NCBI GenBank assembly: GCA_903907895.1
Contig: CAIVPW010000062.1
Location: 1-38,540 of the forward strand
Length of the DNA stretch: 38,540 nucleotides
Reading direction: 5' to 3'
DNA from: an uncultured Alphaproteobacteria bacterium
Lineage (GTDB): Bacteria > Pseudomonadota > Alphaproteobacteria > UBA2966 > CAIVPW01
Shown: piece by piece, positions 34,736-38,540 of the stretch
Numbering within the stretch: position 1 is the first letter of the stretch
Layout of the letters: each line of letters opens with the position of its first letter
Notes under the pieces: model-generated
What the model saw: the letters and a program-made list of their open reading frames with translations, nothing else
Database searches by the model: none
What the model was told of the DNA's origin: nothing
Position numbers and translations under genes: made by a program

Positions 34736-35872
34736 TCAGACTACTTCTTGCGCCTTGGCCGTGACCGTCGCCGGTACCGTGATGCCGAGTGCGCGGGCGT
34801 TGCGGGCGCTTACGGTCAACTCGGGCTCGGCGAGCGCAACCGCAATTGCCTCCGGCTTTTCCCCTTTGAGGATGCGACCGACCTGGCGTGCGGCCAGGCG
34901 ATACATCTCGGCGGTGTTGGCGCCGAAGCTCAGCAGGCCGCCACCGATGGTGGCGTCGCGCCAAGGCGTGACCATTGGAATCTTCGCGGCTAACGCGAGG
35001 GTGCCGAAGTCGGTCGCGTACTCGGTGAGATCGATCGTGTGGGCGACGACGATGGCCTGCACGCCCTGCGCCTTCGCCTCGAACATCGCGCGATAGTGCG
35101 CGCCGGCGTCGAGTGCCACGTCATCCACCACGTCGTCGATGTAGAGCGGCACGAGCTGCATGTTGAGGCGCTGGGCCGCGGCCTGCGCCGCGCTGATCAG
35201 CGAGTTGCCGAACGGCGTTGGCGAATTGATCGGGCTGCGGACCAGATAGCCGACCTTATTGGCCTGCGGCAGGGTTTCGCGCAGCAGGTCAAAACGGCGC
35301 GTCTCTAGCGCTGCACCGTTCTCGGCGGTGACGCCGGTGATGTTGCCGCCCGGACGCTCCAGGCTCTGCACGAGGCCGCTGGCGACGAGGTCGCCGGCCA
35401 CGACGACGACCGGGATTGTCTCCGTCGTCGCGTTGACGCCGCGCGCGGTAAACGTGGTGCCGCTGAACACGACGTCGGGATTCGTGCGCGCAAGGTTCAC
35501 ACCAAGCGCGTTGTAGCGGTTGCCCTGCAGGCGGCGGACCATATTGAACGCCGCGCCGGACGTCTTCTCGAAGACGACGTTCTGGCCGTCGTTGTATCCC
35601 TGTGCACGCAGCTCGGCGAAGAAAGCCTGCCAGGCGGGGTTGGCGCCTTCGGCGCCCAACATCTGATCCGCGGGGACCGTTGGGCTGGCGATGGCGATCT
35701 TCTTGGCGCCGGGCGGAACCGCGACGCCCGTCGCGGCCGGTGCGGCGGCCGGTGCGGCCGCTGCAGGCGCGGGCGGTGCTGCCTGTTGCGCTTGGGCGGT
35801 CACTGCAAAAGCGGCTGCGCCGGCGGTGCCGGCCAGAAATGCGCGCCGGCCGAGTTTCTTGAATTCGTTCAT
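34736..35872 (-). CDS. ABC transporter substrate-binding protein (ABC_sub_bind family), Tat-exported
   Basis: This 378-residue protein starts with a twin-arginine leader (GRRAFLAGTAGAAAFAV, ending AQAQ), then a low-complexity alanine/proline stretch (about 29-48). The rest is a two-lobed periplasmic binding fold of the ABC_sub_bind type. Typical segments are GRNV-like FFAELRAQGYNDGQNV, ARTNPDVVFSG and ALAAKIPMVTPWRDA, plus FGANTAEMYRLAARQVGRILKGE. Members bind small molecules such as tryptophan (TrpX) but the ligand is not readable here. The start ATG at 35872 has a GGGAGGGGG site. No permease or ATPase gene is adjacent, so the partner transporter lies elsewhere. Confidence 0.88.
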   Translation of the reverse strand: MNEFKKLGRRAFLAGTAGAAAFAVTAQAQQAAPPAPAAAAPAAAPAATGVAVPPGAKKIAIASPTVPADQMLGAEGANPAWQAFFAELRAQGYNDGQNVVFEKTSGAAFNMVRRLQGNRYNALGVNLARTNPDVVFSGTTFTARGVNATTETIPVVVVAGDLVASGLVQSLERPGGNITGVTAENGAALETRRFDLLRETLPQANKVGYLVRSPINSPTPFGNSLISAAQAAAQRLNMQLVPLYIDDVVDDVALDAGAHYRAMFEAKAQGVQAIVVAHTIDLTEYATDFGTLALAAKIPMVTPWRDATIGGGLLSFGANTAEMYRLAARQVGRILKGEKPEAIAVALAEPELTVSARNARALGITVPATVTAKAQEVV

Positions 35873-36043
35873 GGGCCCCCTCCCGGGTCCTAATTGCGTG
35901 TCGCAGATTACTTCGCGGAGGGTCCAAGGTCGCCCCAGGAAAGAGCGTCAAATTCGCGTGAAACTTGTTTGAGGGCTTGCCGAAGGCGGTGCCTCGGAGT
36001 GCATTGTGCCCAGCCATTCGTTTTTTGCTGTGGGGAGGGAACC

Positions 36044-36427
36044 ATGCTCCGCCGTCTATTCCTTGTTGCGATTCTTTCGTTGTTCCTGGCGCCGCTCGCC
36101 AACGCTGCCGCGCCGGTGCCGTATGACGACACGGCGTTCAAGGCGGCCCAAGCCGCAGGCAAGCCGATTCTCGTGCAGGTGCATGCAGATTGGTGCCCGC
36201 AGTGCGCTGCGCAGCGCCCGATCATTGCGAACCTGATCAAGACCGATAAGTTCAAGGACATGGTCATCTTCAACATCGACTTCGACACGCAGAAGGACCT
36301 GGTGCGGAAGTTCAACGCGATGCGCCAGAGCACGCTGATCGTGTTCAAGGGTGCGAATGAGATCGAGCGCTCGGTTGGCGCCACTCAAGCCGGCCCGATC
36401 ACCGACCTGCTGAACAAGGCGCTCTAA
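36044..36427 (+). CDS. Periplasmic thioredoxin-like protein with CPQC active site
   Basis: This 127-residue protein has a signal peptide (residues 1-22, ending ANAA) and then a thioredoxin fold. The active site is C51-P-Q-C54 in HADWCPQC. The segment that normally holds the cis-proline reads RQSTLIVFKG, so serine (S96) replaces that proline. The fold otherwise looks complete, with a C-terminal helix. It is probably a periplasmic disulfide reductase or oxidase. The ATG at 36044 has a strong GGGGAGGGA site. The terminator after it is shared with ccdA, which converges on it. CcdA imports reducing power to such proteins, so the two could function together. Confidence 0.87.
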   Translation: MLRRLFLVAILSLFLAPLANAAAPVPYDDTAFKAAQAAGKPILVQVHADWCPQCAAQRPIIANLIKTDKFKDMVIFNIDFDTQKDLVRKFNAMRQSTLIVFKGANEIERSVGATQAGPITDLLNKAL

Positions 36428-36442
36428 ACCTCGAACGCCTGA

Positions 36443-36476
36443 AAAAGGGGCCGCGCCGAAGGGCGGGGCCCCTTTT
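36443..36476. terminator. Bidirectional terminator between the thioredoxin-like gene and ccdA
   Basis: AAAAGGGGCC (36443-36452) pairs with GGCCCCTTTT (36467-36476), with inner pairs possible in the 14-base loop, followed by GTTT. It lies between two convergent genes. Confidence 0.92.
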
Positions 36477-36478
36477 GT

Positions 36479-37201
36479 TTAGAAGCGGGTGGTGACGTTC
36501 AGGAGCCACTCGGGCATGTGCGTCACGAGCCAGGCTTCGAGGATGTGGTCGAAGCCGCTGAGGATCGAGAAGCCGAGCAGCAGCATCAGCACGCCAAGGA
36601 TCGTCTTGCCGGCCGAACCGGCAGCCGCGAACTTGCCGCGCCAACGCACCAGGGCCTGCCGGGAAAGGGTGCCGATGACCAGCAACGGGATGGTGGCACC
36701 GATGCCAAACAGCACCATCACCAAGGAAACCTGACCGAGGTTCTCGCCGCGCGCCGCCATCAGCGAGGCCGCGCCAAGGGTGGGACCGACGCAAGGGGTC
36801 CACACGACGCCGAGCAGGAGTCCGAGCAAGAACTGGCCCTGCCAACCACCCACGGTGATGCGGCCCATCCAGCCCTCGGCCATGGAGGAGACCCCGCCAC
36901 CCGCGATGGCGAAGCGTTGTTGCAGCGGTCCGCTCACCAGCACCAAGCCGATCGCGACCATGATGACGCCGCCGACCGAGCGAAACAGCGTTGCGTCCAG
37001 TCCAAGACCGAACCCGATCGTGGCGATGAAGATCCCAAGGCCGACGAACGAGACCAACACGCCGCCGGATAGAGCAACCGGACCGAGCCGGTGCGCGGAG
37101 GCCGCGCTGCCAACCACCAAGGGAATGAGCGGCAAAACGCACGGGTTGAAGGTCGACAACAACCCCGCCAGGAAACCGAAAAGATAGCTACCGCCGCCCA
37201 T
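36479..37201 (-). CDS. ccdA: Cytochrome c biogenesis/thiol-disulfide transporter CcdA
   Basis: This 240-residue inner-membrane protein has six hydrophobic segments. The two redox cysteines are C21 in FNPCVLPLIP and C137 in WTPCVGPTLG, both in the usual first and fourth helices. It carries electrons from cytoplasmic thioredoxin to periplasmic thiol proteins used in cytochrome c maturation and other reductions. Length matches the CcdA type rather than full DsbD. The start ATG at 37201 has a weak purine-rich region upstream. It converges with a periplasmic thioredoxin-like gene, its plausible partner, across a shared terminator. Confidence 0.94.
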   Translation of the reverse strand: MGGGSYLFGFLAGLLSTFNPCVLPLIPLVVGSAASAHRLGPVALSGGVLVSFVGLGIFIATIGFGLGLDATLFRSVGGVIMVAIGLVLVSGPLQQRFAIAGGGVSSMAEGWMGRITVGGWQGQFLLGLLLGVVWTPCVGPTLGAASLMAARGENLGQVSLVMVLFGIGATIPLLVIGTLSRQALVRWRGKFAAAGSAGKTILGVLMLLLGFSILSGFDHILEAWLVTHMPEWLLNVTTRF

Positions 37202-37279
37202 GATGAACCCCGCCCGTTGCGGGCGAAGCTAGCAGCGTGTGCCACCACGGCCAAACTCAAGAGCGCGTGTGCCAAAGAG

Positions 37280-37305
37280 CGCGGGAGCGCCAAGGCGCTC
37301 CCGCG
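37280..37305 (-). terminator. Hairpin downstream of the small periplasmic gene
   Basis: CGCGGGAGCGCC (37280-37291) pairs with GGCGCTCCCGCG (37294-37305) around AA. It follows the stop of the gene at 37316 on the minus strand; CTCTTTG follows the stem. Confidence 0.7.
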
Positions 37306-37315
37306 TTCGTCTGGT

Positions 37316-37780
37316 TTAACGCACTGCGCCGCCGGCAGGAGTGCCAGCGCCGATCGCGCCGGCCGGGCCACCACCCGGAGCCAAACCGGCCTCGGCCGTG
37401 ATGGTGTTCAGAACCTTCTCGTTCTGCTGTGCCGCGTCGATCATGAAGGTCACCTTCACGCGGTTGCCGGCCCGGGCGAGGTCGGCCAAGTTCGTCGGCT
37501 CGTTGCCCCGCACAAAGAACTTCTCACCATTCTCCATCGTGAGGACCTTATCTTGCGGGCTCCATGCCTTGATGGTGCCGGTGAACTCGTTGGTGGCCGC
37601 CATCTGATTTGCCGCTGCGGCGCCGGCGTTGGCACCACCGGCAGCGTTGCCCGCGCCGCCGACGGCCGGCATGGCGGGGTTCGGGTTGACGGGGGTGGGG
37701 GTCACACCCTGGGCTACAGCGACATTGGCCGCGAGCAATAGTGCACCTGCCGTCGCGAGGACGGCTGCTTTGCGAAGCAT
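37316..37780 (-). CDS. Small periplasmic protein with DUF1344-like domain
   Basis: This 154-residue protein has a signal peptide (residues 1-23, ending VAVAQ), an alanine/glycine/asparagine-rich low-complexity stretch (about 30-62), and a beta-rich domain of about 65 residues. That domain reads TGTIKAWSPQDKVLTMENGE, FFVRGNEPTNLADL and VKVTFMIDAAQQN, reminiscent of DUF1344 or other small OB-fold periplasmic domains. A glycine/alanine-rich tail ends it. The ATG at 37780 is preceded by GGAGAAGG. It has no close functional neighbours; ccdA follows on the same strand after about 115 bases and a hairpin. Function is unknown. Confidence 0.8.
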   Translation of the reverse strand: MLRKAAVLATAGALLLAANVAVAQGVTPTPVNPNPAMPAVGGAGNAAGGANAGAAAANQMAATNEFTGTIKAWSPQDKVLTMENGEKFFVRGNEPTNLADLARAGNRVKVTFMIDAAQQNEKVLNTITAEAGLAPGGGPAGAIGAGTPAGGAVR

Positions 37781-38006
37781 CGGACCTTCTCCTGGTTGGG
37801 AATGGCGCCGCGCGTGCGCGGCCATTACGGACCCTGACGTAAGCCCGCGGCGGCAGCCTCGCCATGGTGCCGCTGGGGTACGGGTTGGACCAAAGGGGAG
37901 GCGTGGCACTAGGCCGGCGGTTGCCGCCAAGCGGGCCATTGCACTAGGTTTGGCCCGCCGCTGAAGCCGTTCAGGCTTCCGTCCGCGGCAACGGGATTCA
38001 AAAAGC

Positions 38007-38540
38007 ATGGCATTGGACAAGACGTATCGGCCCGGGGAGGTCGAAACCCGGCAGTATGAACGATGGGAGAAGTCCGGCGCGTTCGCCGCTGGCGGCGTGC
38101 GCAGCAATGCCAAGCCGTACACCATCGTCATCCCGCCGCCGAACGTCACCGGCAGCCTTCACATCGGCCACGCCCTTAACAACTCGCTGCAGGATCTGCT
38201 CATCCGCTTCGAGCGCATGCGGGGCAAGGACACGCTGTGGCAGCCCGGCACCGATCACGCCGGCATCGCCACGCAAATGGTCGTCGAGCGGCAACTCGAA
38301 GCGCAGGGTATCCGCCGCAAGGAACTCGGCCGCGAAGCCTTCATCGATCGCGTCTGGAAATGGAAGGCCGAGTCCGGCGGGACCATCATCCGCCAGCTCC
38401 GCCGTCTCGGTGCATCGGCTGACTGGAGCCGCGAACGCTTCACCATGGACGAAGGCTTGTCCGAAGCGGTCAAGCACGTGTTCGTCACGCTCTACAAACA
38501 GGGCCTGATCTATCGCGACAAGCGGCTGGTCAACTGGGAC
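38007..38540 (+). CDS. valS: Valyl-tRNA synthetase, 5' part (runs off the window)
   Basis: The first 178 codons of a class I aminoacyl-tRNA synthetase that charges tRNA-Val. The HIGH motif is intact in [14 protein letters not shown] (about 44-57), and the following blocks [30 protein letters not shown] and [12 protein letters not shown] are typical of ValRS. The KMSKS loop and C-terminal coiled coil lie beyond the window. The ATG at 38007 begins the usual N-terminus ([13 protein letters not shown]). A hairpin GAAGCC/GGCTTC lies about 40 bases upstream, possibly regulatory. In many Alphaproteobacteria, as I recall, valS follows popZ directly; here they are 3.4 kb apart. Confidence 0.96.
   Translation, partial: MALDKTYRPGEVETRQYERWEKSGAFAAGGVRSNAKPYTIVIPPPNVTGSLHIGHALNNSLQDLLIRFERMRGKDTLWQPGTDHAGIATQMVVERQLEAQGIRRKELGREAFIDRVWKWKAESGGTIIRQLRRLGASADWSRERFTMDEGLSEAVKHVFVTLYKQGLIYRDKRLVNWD

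Overview
The window is a GC-rich, densely packed stretch of bacterial chromosome, read here as an alphaproteobacterium (Rhodospirillales-like). The evidence is a PopZ/DUF2497 protein beside a Pcm-family methyltransferase and valS, an FnrL/FnrN-type Crp/Fnr regulator, a Zur-znuCB locus with a Zur box, a GltBD glutamate synthase, an ABC_sub_bind-type binding protein and consistently high GC at third codon positions. No integrase, transposase, phage gene, CRISPR array or restriction system was seen. It looks like core chromosome with some lineage-specific genes, and I did not find a clearly new multi-gene defence or mobile system.

Layout, left to right. 0.2-3.9 kb holds redox and stress genes: trxC, msrA, a conserved unknown protein, DUF1993, osmC and a YflT/GSP17M-like protein. 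4.0-7.0 kb holds an orphan rfbB, an AlgH/YqgE protein carrying a Tat signal, a small membrane protein and a DUF2927 protein. 7.0-9.6 kb is the zinc locus: hisI diverges from zur-znuC-znuB across a 69-bp gap with a perfect inverted repeat matching the Zur box. 9.6-13.6 kb is a minus-strand sulfur operon (nudF-type Nudix, cysK, a small membrane protein, sseA, metC) whose last four genes overlap by 1-4 bases. 13.8-18.1 kb holds two envelope proteins (one DUF3105), then a cobalamin riboswitch ahead of a BtuB-like receptor, and an RlpA-like protein.

18.1-25.3 kb contains a 53-codon membrane protein, an Fnr-type regulator and the gltBD operon. 25.5-31.8 kb holds a VOC protein, a pentapeptide-repeat protein, a fused transporter-like/spermidine-synthase-like protein, a second VOC protein with a histone-H1-like basic tail, a YjdF-like membrane protein and an apparently frameshifted small membrane gene. 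32.0-32.3 kb carries tRNA-Asn(GTT) and tRNA-Cys(GCA). 32.4-38.5 kb has a second RlpA-like gene, a Pcm-family methyltransferase, popZ, a Tat-exported binding protein, a periplasmic thioredoxin-like protein convergent with ccdA, a small periplasmic protein and the 5' part of valS.

Several genes form functional groups. TrxC could reduce MsrA and support peroxide defence with OsmC. Zur would shut down ZnuCB uptake when zinc is replete. CysK, SseA and MetC handle cysteine and sulfur transfer. CcdA could pass electrons to the adjacent periplasmic thioredoxin. The riboswitch would reduce BtuB synthesis when cobalamin is plentiful. All family names come from motif recognition by eye; no database search was run.
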